Of a stretch of 64,000 nt of DNA, positions 48,439-63,006 are shown one piece after another; positions within the stretch are counted from its first letter, which is position 1; each line of letters opens with the position of its first letter. Origin of the DNA: Nocardioides houyundeii (GTDB lineage: Bacteria > Actinomycetota > Actinomycetes > Propionibacteriales > Nocardioidaceae); the NCBI RefSeq assembly GCF_002865585.1, contig NZ_CP025581.1, positions 2,666,001 through 2,730,000 of the forward strand, written 5' to 3'. The translations under genes were made by a program, and so were the position numbers. The notes under the pieces were generated by a model. It worked only from the letters and a program-made list of their open reading frames with translations. It was not told the origin of the DNA and searched no databases.

Positions 48439-49173
48439 GTGGCAAAGCAGGACAAGACCGACCGCCGAGCTGTCATCGACGACCTCCGCAACAAGCAGCG
48501 CTCGGCCGAGCGGCGCAAGAACGGGATGATCGTCGGCGTCGCCGTCACCATGGGTGTGCTCATCATCGGCGCGGCCGCCTACAAGCCGATCACCGACGCC
48601 ATGGATCTGCGCGAGTACAAGGACAAGAACCTGTCCGCCATCGGCGCGAAGGCCTCGGTCTGCCAGGAGGTCGAGACCAAGTCCGCCACCGGCGAGCAGG
48701 ACCACGTCGAGCCCGGCACCCCCATCGACTACCCGGACGCACCGCCGGCGTTCGGCCAGCACTACAACGTCTGGGACAGCATCGACCGCAAGTTCTACAC
48801 CGACGACCGCCCCGACGTCGGCGAGCTCGTGCACAACCTGGAGCACGGCTACACCCTGATGTGGTACGACGAGACGGTCGCGGCCGACGAGGAGCAGATG
48901 GACGCGCTGCGCGGCCTGGCCAGCAAGTTCGACAACGACAGCAACCTGCGCAACAAGTTCAAGGCCGTGCCGTGGACCTCCGAGGACGGAGCGGCGTTCC
49001 CCAAGGGCCAGCACATCGCCCTGACCCACTGGTCGATCGGCGGTGCCGGCAACACCGACGCGTCCAAGCACGTCGGCGTGTGGCAGTACTGCTCCGAGCC
49101 CAGTGGCGAGGCGCTGGAGAAGTTCATGCTGGACTACCCCTACATGGACTCCCCCGAGCCCAACGCGGTCTGA
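48439..49173 (+). CDS. DUF3105 membrane-anchored protein
   Basis: 244 residues from GTG 48439. A basic start (AKQDKTDRRAVIDDLRNKQR) precedes one helix (about 30-47, NGMIVGVAVTMGVLIIGAAA). The outside domain has the DUF3105 marks: PPAFGQHYNVWDSIDRKFY, VGELVHNLEHGYTLMWYD and KGQHIALTHW; the His residues may bind metal. Cys pairs (VCQEVE and QYCSEP) might form a disulfide. No function is established. Confidence 0.92.
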   Translation: MAKQDKTDRRAVIDDLRNKQRSAERRKNGMIVGVAVTMGVLIIGAAAYKPITDAMDLREYKDKNLSAIGAKASVCQEVETKSATGEQDHVEPGTPIDYPDAPPAFGQHYNVWDSIDRKFYTDDRPDVGELVHNLEHGYTLMWYDETVAADEEQMDALRGLASKFDNDSNLRNKFKAVPWTSEDGAAFPKGQHIALTHWSIGGAGNTDASKHVGVWQYCSEPSGEALEKFMLDYPYMDSPEPNAV

Positions 49174-49189
49174 GCACCGCCGGCAGGGT

Positions 49190-50269
49190 TCAGATCAGCT
49201 CGTCGTGGCCGTCCTCGGAGAGGGCGGCCACGATCTGCTTCACCTCCTGGGCGCGATCCAGGGTGGTGACGAGCAGGGCGTCGCCGGTGTCGACCACCAC
49301 CACGTCCTCGAGGCCGATCACCGCCACCGTGCGGCCCCCGGCTGGGATCACCAGGCCGCTGGCGTCGATGCTGCGCACCAGGGTCGGCTCCCCCAGCACC
49401 TTCAGGCCTGATCCCGTGAGGAGGTCGGCCAGGGAGGCGAAGTCGCCGACGTCGTCCCAGCCGAACCGGCCGGCGACGACGGCCACCCGGCCTGCGGCCG
49501 CGGCCGGCTCCGCCACCGCGTGGTCGATGGCGATCTTGGGCAGGTGCGGCCAGACCTCCTCCAAGGTGTCCGGGGCCGCGGCGACGGCTCGGAGCGAGGC
49601 GGCGAACTCGGGGTCGGTCTCGGCGAGCAGGTCCAGCAGCACCCCGGGGCGCACCACGAACATGCCGGCGTTCCACCGGTAGCCGGCCTCGACATAGCCG
49701 GCAGCCACCTCGGCGGTCGGCTTCTCCACGAACTCCTGCACGCGGCTGACCTGGCTGAGCCCGGGGACCGGGTCGCCCGCGCGGATGTAGCCGAATCCCG
49801 TGGCAGGGTGGGTGGGCTCGATGCCGATGGTGACCAGCCACCCCTGCTGGGCGGCGCGATAGGCCGCCTGGACGGCCGAGGCGAACTGCTCGGACTCCGG
49901 GATCACGTGGTCCGCGGCGAACGAGCCCATCACCGCCTCGGGGTCGCGGCGCTCGAGCATCGCCGCGGCCAGGCCGATCGCCGCCATCGAGTCCCGGGCC
50001 GAGGGCTCGGCGACCACGTCGTCGGGGCCGAGCTCGGGCAGCTGCGCCAGCACGGCCTCGCGGTGCGCTCGTCCGGTCACCACCAGGCAGCGTCGCCCGG
50101 CCATCGGGGCCAGCCGGTCCACGGTGGCCTGCAGCAGGGTGCGACCCGATCCGGTGAGGTCGAGCAGGAACTTCGGGGCCGAGGAGCGGGACACCGGCCA
50201 GAGCCTGGTGCCGGCGCCCCCGGCGGGGATGACGGCCCAGAAGTGGTCGAGCGGGGCGTGAGGCGACAT
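49190..50269 (-). CDS. manC: Mannose-1-phosphate guanylyltransferase
   Basis: 359 residues from ATG 50269 (MSPHAPLDHFWAVIPAGG). Signature GGAGTRLWPVSR (nucleotide-binding), then FAADHVIP, GFGYIRAGD, VEKPTAEVAAGY, WNAGMFVV and the C-terminal left-handed beta helix (DVVVVDTGDALLVTTLD, QEVKQIVAAL). It makes GDP-mannose from mannose-1-P and GTP, closing the ManB pathway. It converges with the DUF3105 gene over 16 bases and stands divergent from TIGR03089 across 39 bases. Confidence 0.95.
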   Translation of the reverse strand: MSPHAPLDHFWAVIPAGGAGTRLWPVSRSSAPKFLLDLTGSGRTLLQATVDRLAPMAGRRCLVVTGRAHREAVLAQLPELGPDDVVAEPSARDSMAAIGLAAAMLERRDPEAVMGSFAADHVIPESEQFASAVQAAYRAAQQGWLVTIGIEPTHPATGFGYIRAGDPVPGLSQVSRVQEFVEKPTAEVAAGYVEAGYRWNAGMFVVRPGVLLDLLAETDPEFAASLRAVAAAPDTLEEVWPHLPKIAIDHAVAEPAAAAGRVAVVAGRFGWDDVGDFASLADLLTGSGLKVLGEPTLVRSIDASGLVIPAGGRTVAVIGLEDVVVVDTGDALLVTTLDRAQEVKQIVAALSEDGHDELI

Positions 50270-50308
50270 GGCCGCGAGGGTAGACGACGCCGCGCCTAGG
50301 CTGGCCCG

Positions 50309-51037
50309 GTGCCCACCTTTCCCGCGGTCCTCGACAGCCTCCTGCGACGCGATGCCGGACGTCCCCTGATCACCTTCTACGACCACGCGAGCGGTGAGCG
50401 GGTCGAGCTGTCGGTGACGACGTACGCCAACTGGGTGGCCAAGGTCGCGAGCCTCCTGGTCGAGGAGTGCGACCTCGAGCGCGGGCAGCGGCTGCTGGTC
50501 GACCTGCCGCCGCACTGGCTGGGCCCGGTGTTCCTGGGCGCGGCCTGGACGGTGGGGCTCACCGTCGTGGCCACCGAGCCGGCCGACGCCGTGGTGTGCG
50601 GTCCGGCGACCCTGGCCGACCACGCGGGGTCAGCCGCCCAGCGGCCCGTGCTGGCCTGCAGCCTGCGGCCGCTCGGGGTCCGGTTCGCCGAGGGGGTCCC
50701 CGACCACGTGCGAGACGTGGGGGTGGAGGTCTGGTCGCAGCCCGACTCCTTCATCTCCTACGACCCGCCGTCCGAGGCGGACCCGGCGATCGAGGCCGCC
50801 GGCGTCTCCCTCACCCAGGGTGAGCTGATGGCTACGGCCGCCGCCGGGAGTCTCCTCACCGACGGCGGCCGTCTCCTCACGGTGGCGAACCCGACTTCCC
50901 CATCAGCTGTCGCCACCTTCACCGAGCCGCTGGCACGCGGCGGCTCGATGGTGCTCGTGGCCCACGCCGACCCCGATCGCCTGGAGGCGATCGCGGCCGC
51001 CGAGCGGGCCTCGGCGGTCTATCCCGCCAGGTCGTAG
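50309..51037 (+). CDS. TIGR03089-family protein
   Basis: 242 residues from GTG 50309. An adenylate-forming-like N-terminal fragment (RPLITFYDHASGERVELSVTT, RGQRLLVDLPPHWLGPVFLG) is recognisable, but the AMP-binding P-loop and the C-terminal lid are absent, so it is not an acyl-CoA ligase. Its relative Rv3268 also sits beside LCP and mannose genes. Its last 19 bases overlap the end of the convergent amidase gene on the other strand. Function unknown. Confidence 0.9.
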   Translation: MPTFPAVLDSLLRRDAGRPLITFYDHASGERVELSVTTYANWVAKVASLLVEECDLERGQRLLVDLPPHWLGPVFLGAAWTVGLTVVATEPADAVVCGPATLADHAGSAAQRPVLACSLRPLGVRFAEGVPDHVRDVGVEVWSQPDSFISYDPPSEADPAIEAAGVSLTQGELMATAAAGSLLTDGGRLLTVANPTSPSAVATFTEPLARGGSMVLVAHADPDRLEAIAAAERASAVYPARS

Positions 51038-53838
51038 GCTCCCATTCCCTCGCCCAGGTAGCGCCGGTTGCGCAAGCCCTTGTCGTTGCCGTTGATCAGG
51101 TAGAGCCGGCCGGTGCTGGCCTCGCGCACCACCAGGTCGATGCGCGGACCCAGCTGGGCGTCGCTGATCGGGATCCGCCAGTCGTAGGGGCGCAGGTTGT
51201 ACGTCGGCTTCGTGCGGGCCGCGAGCCGGGTCGCGGCGCCACTGAGGCCGGTCGCCGGGAGCGAGTCGAGGAAGCCCGCCGCGCCGTGTCCCCGGTAGAC
51301 CTGGGAGGCACCGCCGAAGGTTCCGATGAGGTCGGGGAACCCGTCGCCGGAGACGTCGCCGACGGCCTCGACGCTGGTCAGGGGGCCCCACCCGGTGCCC
51401 AGCACCTGGGGTGCGGCCAGCTGGCCCTGCCCGTTGCCCCGACGCAGCACCATCGAGCCGTCCGCCTCGCGGGTCAGGACGTCGCCGTAGCCGTCGCGGT
51501 CCCAGTCACCGGCGTTGAGCACCAGGTTGGAGCCCGACAGGTCCGCGCCGGTGTCGATTGGGGCGCCGAGGTCGAAGGTGCCCCGGTTGGGGATGACGAC
51601 CAGGGCGCCGCCACGGCGACCCAGCAGGTCCGGTGCCGCCGAGCCGGTGATCTGGACGGTGGTCAGCCCGGCGACCTTGGGCAGGTTCGCCACCGGGCCC
51701 TGGGGGGACCCGAACGTCTTGTCGCCGTTGCCGGCCAGCACGTAGACGCTGCCCGAACGGGCGCGGACCACCAGGTCGGGGCGGCCGTCGCCGGTGTAGT
51801 CCTGGCCACCGGCGATCTGGTTGTACGACGACCAGGTGCCGGCGGTCGGGCGGGCCTTCCGGAACATCGTGGCTCCCTTGCCGCCGGCCCTGCCGAGCCG
51901 GGTCCAGACCCGGCCCGTCTTGTCCCGGCCCAGCAGGTCGGGGCGGCCGTCGGTGTTGATGTCGCCGACGCCGATCAGCTTGACGTAGCGGCCCCAGTCC
52001 TTGCCCAGCCCCACCTTTTTGAAGCCGTGCTTGGGCGTGCCGAGGTAGGCGACGGCCGAGCGGGAGCCCCGGGCCAGGGAGACGAGGTCGTTGCGGCCGT
52101 CGCCGTTGATGTCACCGACGGCGGTCATGGAGCGACTGCCCTTCATCGACTTCACGGTGCGGGTGGCCCGGGCGAAGGTGCCGGTGCCCGTGCCGGGGCG
52201 GATCTTGCCCACCCCCGAACGCGAGGTGACCACGAGGTCCGGGACGCCGTCGCCGGTCAGGTCGGGTGAGCCCAGGGCGTCGGCCTTGCGGTCCCACCCG
52301 GAGCCGAAGAGCGTGAGGGTCCGCTGGAACGAGAGCAGGCCGCCGGTGGGGATGATCAGCCCGCGACCGTCCGAGGCCCGTCTCACGATCAGGTCGGGGT
52401 GCGGGGTACCGGCCAGGTTGGAGCTGAGCTGTGCCTCGGTCCACTCCGGCGTCGCGGGCTGGCTGGTGATCGGGGTGCCGGAGGCCTGGGCGGCCGCCGC
52501 CGCGGTCCTGATCGCCGGCAGCTGCGCGTAGAGGTACTTGCCCGGACAGGCGGTGCTGCCCGCGTCCCGGTGACCGCTGATGGCCTTGAACACCGAGCGC
52601 CCCACCTTCTGCGAGGTGGAGGCCGGGTTCACCCCGTGCAGTCCCAGCTTCCAGCCGAACAGCTGGCCGTAGGCCTGCAGCATCTCCGCCGACGGCTGGA
52701 CCAGGTCGAAGTTGCCGATGGCCGACATGGCGAACGAGTAGTCGTTGTAGTTCAGCGTGTGGGCGCCCACCACGGCCTTGTCGATGCCGCCGTACCTGCC
52801 CTCCCAGATGCGGCCGAAGCGGTCGACCAGGAAGTTGTAGCCGATGTCGCTCCAGCCGCGGGACTTCACGTGGTAGGCGTAGATGCTGCGCAGGATGCCC
52901 GGCACCTGGTCGGCGGTGTAGTCGTTGGCGTTGACCGTGTGGTGGACGAACCCGCCCGTGATCGTGCCGTAGCGCAGCGAGCTCTTGTCGCGGATGCTCT
53001 CGTCGGCTCCCCACTGGGCCCGCGAGAAGATGGTGGGCTGGGCGGCCTTGCGGGAGGCCTGCAGCGTGATGGCGTCCGGGGACGCCTCGGCGGCCGGGTC
53101 GGTGACAGCCGGGTCGGTGACAGCCGGGTCGGTGACAGCCGGGTTGGCGCCGCTGCCGTCGGTCGGTCCGGTCTCGAGCTCCGGGGCCTCCTGGCGCGTC
53201 TGCGTCGCCTGACCGGGGTCGACGACGGAGAGGGACAGGTCGGCCGGAAGCTCGCCGGAGGCGTCGGCGCGGACCTGGACCTCGTCCACGTCGCCGATGA
53301 TCAGCGGCTCGGTCCCGGGACGGGCGTTCTTCGCGTCCGGGCTGCCCGGGTCCGGGGCGTGGTCGTCGTGGTACTCGAGCTCGCTCCACTCGCTCCACCC
53401 GTCCTCGACCCGGGTCCGCACCTGCAGCGTCAGCGCGTCCTCGGCCACGCTCTCGCCGGCCGCCCAGGTGACGCCCACCGCGCCGTACCCCTCGACGGGC
53501 GCGGTGACCGTCGCCTCGGCGGCCGGCTCGGCGGAGCCGGTCTCCCCCTCGGCGTCGGCCGGAGAGTCGGCCAGGGAGTCGGCCTGCGGCGCCTCGGGGA
53601 CCACGGGGACCTCGGGGACCTCGGGGACCAGCGCGTACTCGTCGACCTCCGGGTCCACCGGTGTGGTGGGCACCAGGGCCGAGGCGAGGACGGCCGTGCC
53701 GGAGGCACTGCCCGACGGCGGCTGCGAGACCACGTCGAGGGAGAGCACTGCGGCAGCGGGCGTCAGGACGGCCAGCACCACGCCGAGGGCCAGCAGCTGC
53801 TGGGTGGCGGTGATGAAGCGAGAGTGAGAACTAGGCAT
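51019..53838 (-). CDS. Exported N-acetylmuramoyl-L-alanine amidase (PGRP type) with FG-GAP repeats
   Basis: 939 residues from ATG 53838. Signal segment (QQLLALGVVLAVLTPAAAVL); a long Pro/Glu/Ser linker with pentapeptide VTDPA repeats; PGRP/amidase 2 domain at about 265-450 with Zn ligands in GGFVHHTVNAND and SGHRDAGSTACPG and the family motif GYNFLVDRFGRIWEGRYGG. About seven FG-GAP/VCBS-like repeats follow (GDINGDGRNDLVSLA, GDINTDGRPDLLGRD, GDWDRDGYGDVLTRE), each with Asp-rich Ca2+ sites, likely folding into a propeller. The enzyme should cut peptide stems from peptidoglycan. MtrA is a plausible regulator. Confidence 0.92.
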   Translation of the reverse strand: MPSSHSRFITATQQLLALGVVLAVLTPAAAVLSLDVVSQPPSGSASGTAVLASALVPTTPVDPEVDEYALVPEVPEVPVVPEAPQADSLADSPADAEGETGSAEPAAEATVTAPVEGYGAVGVTWAAGESVAEDALTLQVRTRVEDGWSEWSELEYHDDHAPDPGSPDAKNARPGTEPLIIGDVDEVQVRADASGELPADLSLSVVDPGQATQTRQEAPELETGPTDGSGANPAVTDPAVTDPAVTDPAAEASPDAITLQASRKAAQPTIFSRAQWGADESIRDKSSLRYGTITGGFVHHTVNANDYTADQVPGILRSIYAYHVKSRGWSDIGYNFLVDRFGRIWEGRYGGIDKAVVGAHTLNYNDYSFAMSAIGNFDLVQPSAEMLQAYGQLFGWKLGLHGVNPASTSQKVGRSVFKAISGHRDAGSTACPGKYLYAQLPAIRTAAAAAQASGTPITSQPATPEWTEAQLSSNLAGTPHPDLIVRRASDGRGLIIPTGGLLSFQRTLTLFGSGWDRKADALGSPDLTGDGVPDLVVTSRSGVGKIRPGTGTGTFARATRTVKSMKGSRSMTAVGDINGDGRNDLVSLARGSRSAVAYLGTPKHGFKKVGLGKDWGRYVKLIGVGDINTDGRPDLLGRDKTGRVWTRLGRAGGKGATMFRKARPTAGTWSSYNQIAGGQDYTGDGRPDLVVRARSGSVYVLAGNGDKTFGSPQGPVANLPKVAGLTTVQITGSAAPDLLGRRGGALVVIPNRGTFDLGAPIDTGADLSGSNLVLNAGDWDRDGYGDVLTREADGSMVLRRGNGQGQLAAPQVLGTGWGPLTSVEAVGDVSGDGFPDLIGTFGGASQVYRGHGAAGFLDSLPATGLSGAATRLAARTKPTYNLRPYDWRIPISDAQLGPRIDLVVREASTGRLYLINGNDKGLRNRRYLGEGMGAYDLAG
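53096..53145 (-). repeat. Tandem 15-bp repeat in the amidase linker
   Basis: GGGTCGGTGACAGCC is repeated exactly at 53096-53110, 53111-53125 and 53126-53140, with a partial fourth copy. It codes for VTDPA repeats. Exact identity suggests recent slippage and likely length variation between strains. Confidence 0.85.
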
Positions 53839-54023
53839 TTTTTGGCTACTCCAGTGCGGGGGAAGAGTCACACGGGTAGCAAGTTTCACATCAGTCCCAC
53901 CAGTTACTCCACTGTTTCTGAGGAACTACAACGGTGTAATTTCCAGTCGACACGCCGGTCAACGCTCAGTTTGTCAACTTCTCACGCCGTTGCACAGCAC
54001 TTCCTGCGGGCCGCCGGCTCCGG
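53839..54023 (-). promoter_or_regulatory. AT-richer spacer upstream of the amidase
   Basis: This 185-base spacer is clearly less GC-rich than its surroundings. On the minus strand TTGACC lies 17 bases from TTACAC, and TTGACA is 9 bases further up. GGAG lies ten bases before ATG 53838. I regard it as the amidase promoter region; the precise start is uncertain. Confidence 0.4.
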
Positions 54024-54431
54024 TCAGGGGGCGTACCCGGGGTCCATCAACGGGTCCACACCCTCGTCCCAGCAGCGCCACGGGGCCACCTCGTCGGTCT
54101 CCACGCTGCGCGCGCGGACGCAGAAGCCGCTGTCCGTCGGCTTCACCGAGACCTGGCTGTCCGGCGCCGCGGTAAAGGTGCCCGTGCCGTCCTCGGTGGG
54201 GAACACCACCACCGCCTCGTCCGGCTCCACGGTCATCGGGGAAACCTCCCCCAGCTGGGCGAGGTGCCGGTGCTGCACGGAGGCCATCTCCGAGCGGTTC
54301 TCGTACAGCGGGCGTCGATCGTCCAGGCTGTCGTCGAGGCGGTGGGCCAACGGCAGGACCAGCAGGATCACCGCGATCAGCCCGACCGCACCCAGGATGA
54401 ACTGCTTGTTCAGCTCGAAGGCCTCACGCAT
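54024..54431 (-). CDS. Single-pass membrane protein of the galactan operon
   Basis: 135 residues from ATG 54431. One membrane helix (ILGAVGLIAVILLVLPLAHR) and a small outside domain with two Cys (GFCVRARS, WRCWDEG), probably disulfide-linked. No family recognised. It follows wzt by 39 bases on the same strand and may be an accessory of the exporter. Its stop lies upstream of the amidase promoter region. Confidence 0.75.
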   Translation of the reverse strand: MREAFELNKQFILGAVGLIAVILLVLPLAHRLDDSLDDRRPLYENRSEMASVQHRHLAQLGEVSPMTVEPDEAVVVFPTEDGTGTFTAAPDSQVSVKPTDSGFCVRARSVETDEVAPWRCWDEGVDPLMDPGYAP

Positions 54432-54470
54432 CGTGCCGCTCGCTCTCTGTCTGCGCTGGTGACCGGGTCA

Positions 54471-55244
54471 TCAGATGTCCGCGCCCAGGCCGTCGTCGGC
54501 GTCGACCTCGCCCGGCTCCTCGTCGTCGTACTTGAGGAAGCGGATGCCCTCGTTCACGCCGCCGTCGAACGTCAGCCTGCCCTTGTCCAGGACCAGGACC
54601 CGGGTGCACAGCTGGCGCACGGCGCCCGGGGCGTGGCTGACGTAGAAGATGGTCGTGCCGGAGTCCCGGATCTCGTCCATCTTGATCTTGCACTTGCGCT
54701 TGAACGGCCGGTCGCCGACCGCCAGCGCCTCGTCGGCGATGAAGATGTCGGAGTCCACGTGGATGGCCACCGCGAACCCGAGGCGGGCCTTCATGCCCGA
54801 GCTGTAGTAGGTGACCGCGGTGTCCAGGAACTTGCCGAGCTCGGCGAACTCCACGATCTCGTCGAACTTGCGCTGGGTCTCGGCCCGGGTCATCCCGAGG
54901 ATGGCCGCGTTGAGCCACAGGTTCTCGCGTCCGGTCAGCTGCATGTCGAAGCCGGCGCCGGTGGCGATCAGCCCGGCGATGCGGCCCCGGGTCAGGACCG
55001 TGCCGGAGTCGGGGCGCATGACTCCGCTGATCAGCTTGAGCAGGGTGGACTTGCCGGAGCCGTTGAGCCCCATCAGCCCGATCGACTCCCCCTGGGCGAC
55101 GGTGAAGCTGACGTCGTCCACGGCGTTGAACTCGTCGTGGGTCGGGAGACCCTTCGCCTTCGCGAGCGCGATCTGCTTCAACGAGCGGTGGTACTGCATG
55201 GTGAAGGACTTGGTGGCGTGGTTCACCTCGATGAAGTTCGTCAT
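54471..55244 (-). CDS. wzt: Wzt-type ABC exporter ATPase
   Basis: 257 residues from ATG 55244. Walker A GLNGSGKST; signature YYSSGMKARLGFAVAIH; Walker B region IFIADEALAVGD; His in FYVSHAPGAV (the usual H-loop position). No C-terminal carbohydrate-binding domain follows, so the exporter is of the type that does not read a capping residue. It pairs with Wzm to flip lipid-linked polysaccharide. The start shares one base with the wzm stop. Confidence 0.92.
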   Translation of the reverse strand: MTNFIEVNHATKSFTMQYHRSLKQIALAKAKGLPTHDEFNAVDDVSFTVAQGESIGLMGLNGSGKSTLLKLISGVMRPDSGTVLTRGRIAGLIATGAGFDMQLTGRENLWLNAAILGMTRAETQRKFDEIVEFAELGKFLDTAVTYYSSGMKARLGFAVAIHVDSDIFIADEALAVGDRPFKRKCKIKMDEIRDSGTTIFYVSHAPGAVRQLCTRVLVLDKGRLTFDGGVNEGIRFLKYDDEEPGEVDADDGLGADI

Positions 55245-56133
55245 CACAGCCGCTCCGGGACGCGCTTCTCGAGCCTGGTGAAGGTCATCTGCGCGATGAT
55301 CAGCAGGACGAACGAGAGCGCCAGCATGATCAGCCCGCGCGACCACAGGTCGGGCGGCATGTGGATCACCGTGGTGGCTCCCGGCTCCTCGGTGGTGCCG
55401 CTCCAGAAGCAGCGCTGGATCAGCAGCACGGCCTCGGCCATCGGGTTGTAGAGGTAGATCTCCGCGCCCGTGGCTCCGAACCTGTCCTGGACCATGGTGA
55501 ACGGGTACATCATCGGCACGCTGAAGGTGACGAACTGGTTCAGGGTCTGCACGACCTTGCTGAAGTCCCGGAAGAAGACGTTGGCGACGCTGAAGATCAG
55601 CGCCAGCGCCAGGCCCAGGACGAGCACGATGCCGAAGCCCAGCAGTCCGGCGAGCAGCCCGACGGGGTCCGGTCGCCAGCCGGTGAGCACACAGGCGACG
55701 AGCAGGATCACCAGCATCGGGCCGGTGTGCCACAGCGAGACCAGCATCCGGGCCACCGGGAAGAGCTCCTTGGGCATGGCCAGCTTGGTGATCAGGCTCC
55801 GGTTCTGCACCAGCGACTGGGTGCCGCCCCCGAAGGTCTCGGTGAAGAAGTGCACGATCACCATCCCCGCGAACAGGTGGATGGCGAAGTTCTCCACACC
55901 CGCGCCGCGGCCGATCATGATCTGGAAGACGAAGTAGAACATCAGGAAGCGCACGGCGGGCTGGAGGTAGCTCCAGGCCCAGCCCAGGGCGGTGCCCTGG
56001 TAGCGCGACTGAATCGTGTTGTGCACCAGCATCCGCAGCAGGTAGCGCTTGCGGAACACCTCCAGCAGCCCGGAGGTGGCTGCCGGGGGCGCCAGCGGCG
56101 GCAGCTGCTGGCGCTCCGTCTCCAGCCCGGTCG

Positions 56134-56137
<4 letters not shown>
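55244..56137 (-). CDS. wzm: Wzm-type ABC exporter permease
   Basis: 297 residues. Interface helix (RKRYLLRMLVHNTIQSRYQG, then LGWAWSYLQPAVRFLMFYFV) with the family's cytoplasmic coupling segment; six membrane helices in all; ABC-2 type. ATGA overlap with glfT2. In mycobacteria Wzm-Wzt (Rv3781, Rv3783) flank GlfT1 and export the galactan; here they follow glfT2 directly. Confidence 0.92.
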
Positions 56138-61365
<5,228 letters not shown>

Positions 61366-61392
61366 CCTAGGGGGCGGGACCCCTGGGCCCGG

Positions 61393-62886
61393 TCAGCAGG
61401 CGCTGCCGAGGTCCTCGGCCTGGTTGGCGGCGTAGCCGGAGCTCAACGTGCCCACCGATCCGCCGGTGACCGGAGCCGGGGCGGAGGGTGTGCTCTGCGG
61501 CGCGGCTGGCGGGGCGTCGGTGGTGGGCGCGGCCGGGGCGGCCGCCTCGACCGGCGCGGGCGGCTGGGACGGCTTGACGCCCTCGGCCCGGTCGATCGCG
61601 GTGCTGATGGTGCTGTGCACCACGGCCATGTCCGGATCGGCGGTGGTGATCAGCGGCGGGACCAGCGAGACGGTCGACATCTTCTGCGACTTGGCCTTCA
61701 GCGCCAGCTGGAGGAAGCGGTCGACCTCGCTGCCGGGGACGTTGGTGGAGATCATCGCGCTGCTGGCCTTGGCGATCTTCTCGAAGTTGCGCAGCGCCTG
61801 GTCGGGGCTGACCTGCTGCAGCATCGCGTTCATCACGCACTTCTGGCGGGCCATCCGCGAGTAGTCGTCGGAGCCGTGGCGGGCGCGGGCGAACCACAGC
61901 GTGTCCTGGCCGTTGAGCTTCTTCACGCCCGGCTCGATGTAGTGGAAGTAGGACTCGTGCGGCAGGCCCACCGGGATCCGGTCGCGCACGTTGAGCTCGA
62001 CCCCGCCGAAGGCGTCCACCAGGTCCTTGAAGCCCTGGAGGTTGACCATCGCCCAGTAGTTGATCTTGAGGTCGGTGATCCCCTCCACCGCCGAGATGGT
62101 GGCGTCGATGCCGGGGTTGTCGGAGTCGCCGAACAGGTCGGTGTGGTCCTGCGCCCAGGTGCTGACCCCGTTGAGGTAGCAGGCGTCGCAGTCGAAGCCC
62201 TGCGGGAACTCGGCTGCCATCGCCGAGCCCTCGGCGAAGGGGAAGCTGGCCATGTTGCGCGGCAGCCCGATGAGCACCGTGCGACCGGTCTCGGCGTCGA
62301 TGCTGGCCACGGTGAGGGAGTCCGGGCGCAGGCCCCAGCGGCCCGCCCCCGAGTCACCGCCCAGGAGCAGCACGTTGAAGCGTCCCTCGTGGGCTCCGAC
62401 CACCTTGTTGTCGCCGAACATCGTGACCATGAAGTCACGTTGCACCCCGACCAGGTGGGCGCCGAAGAGCAGCGAGCCCGCGACGGAGAAGCAGAGCATC
62501 CCGTTGACGCCGACCGCCGCCAGCCGGTGGTTCTGCAGCAGGCTGAGCGGCTGGCCGATGCGCCAGGCGTCGATGAACAGCGCCGCCCAGCCGACCGCCA
62601 GCGCCATCAGGAGCAGGCGCACCAGTCCCAGGAGCAGCGTGTTGGAGACCGCCCAGAAGACCAGCGGGTGCCACAGGACGGAGACGAGGAGCGTGATGGC
62701 GACCACGGCGACCAGACCCAGCCAGATCCGCACGGCGATCCGACCCAGGCGGCGGTTGCCCCCCACCAGCTGCGCCGATCCGGGGACCAGCAGCGTCATC
62801 ACCATCAGGGCGAGCGCTCGGCGGAACCGCACCCGGGCGGCGCGTTCGGGGACCGCGAGGGGGCGGTGCGGGGCGGGGGAAGACAT
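61393..62886 (-). CDS. LytR-CpsA-Psr (LCP) family ligase
   Basis: 497 residues. Three or four membrane helices (to about 150) lead into the LCP domain: NVLLLGGDSGAGRWGLRPDS with the catalytic Arg/Asp pair, LIGLPRNMASFP, GFKDLVDAFGGVELNV, and LNGQDTLWFARARHGSDDYS with conserved Arg. A Pro/Ala-rich tail ends in Cys. LCP enzymes attach lipid-linked polymers to peptidoglycan. Placed upstream of the galactofuran genes on the same strand, it is the natural candidate to link the galactan to the wall. Confidence 0.93.
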   Translation of the reverse strand: MSSPAPHRPLAVPERAARVRFRRALALMVMTLLVPGSAQLVGGNRRLGRIAVRIWLGLVAVVAITLLVSVLWHPLVFWAVSNTLLLGLVRLLLMALAVGWAALFIDAWRIGQPLSLLQNHRLAAVGVNGMLCFSVAGSLLFGAHLVGVQRDFMVTMFGDNKVVGAHEGRFNVLLLGGDSGAGRWGLRPDSLTVASIDAETGRTVLIGLPRNMASFPFAEGSAMAAEFPQGFDCDACYLNGVSTWAQDHTDLFGDSDNPGIDATISAVEGITDLKINYWAMVNLQGFKDLVDAFGGVELNVRDRIPVGLPHESYFHYIEPGVKKLNGQDTLWFARARHGSDDYSRMARQKCVMNAMLQQVSPDQALRNFEKIAKASSAMISTNVPGSEVDRFLQLALKAKSQKMSTVSLVPPLITTADPDMAVVHSTISTAIDRAEGVKPSQPPAPVEAAAPAAPTTDAPPAAPQSTPSAPAPVTGGSVGTLSSGYAANQAEDLGSAC

Positions 62887-63006
62887 CGGGCCTCACTGCG
62901 TGGGGGAAGAGAACAGCTGCGACGTTCAGTATCACCAGTCACACCCGTCACGCCCGTGCAGGCGCCTCGGCGTGTCAGCCCTCGGCTGAGCTACCCCGCG
63001 CCGGCC

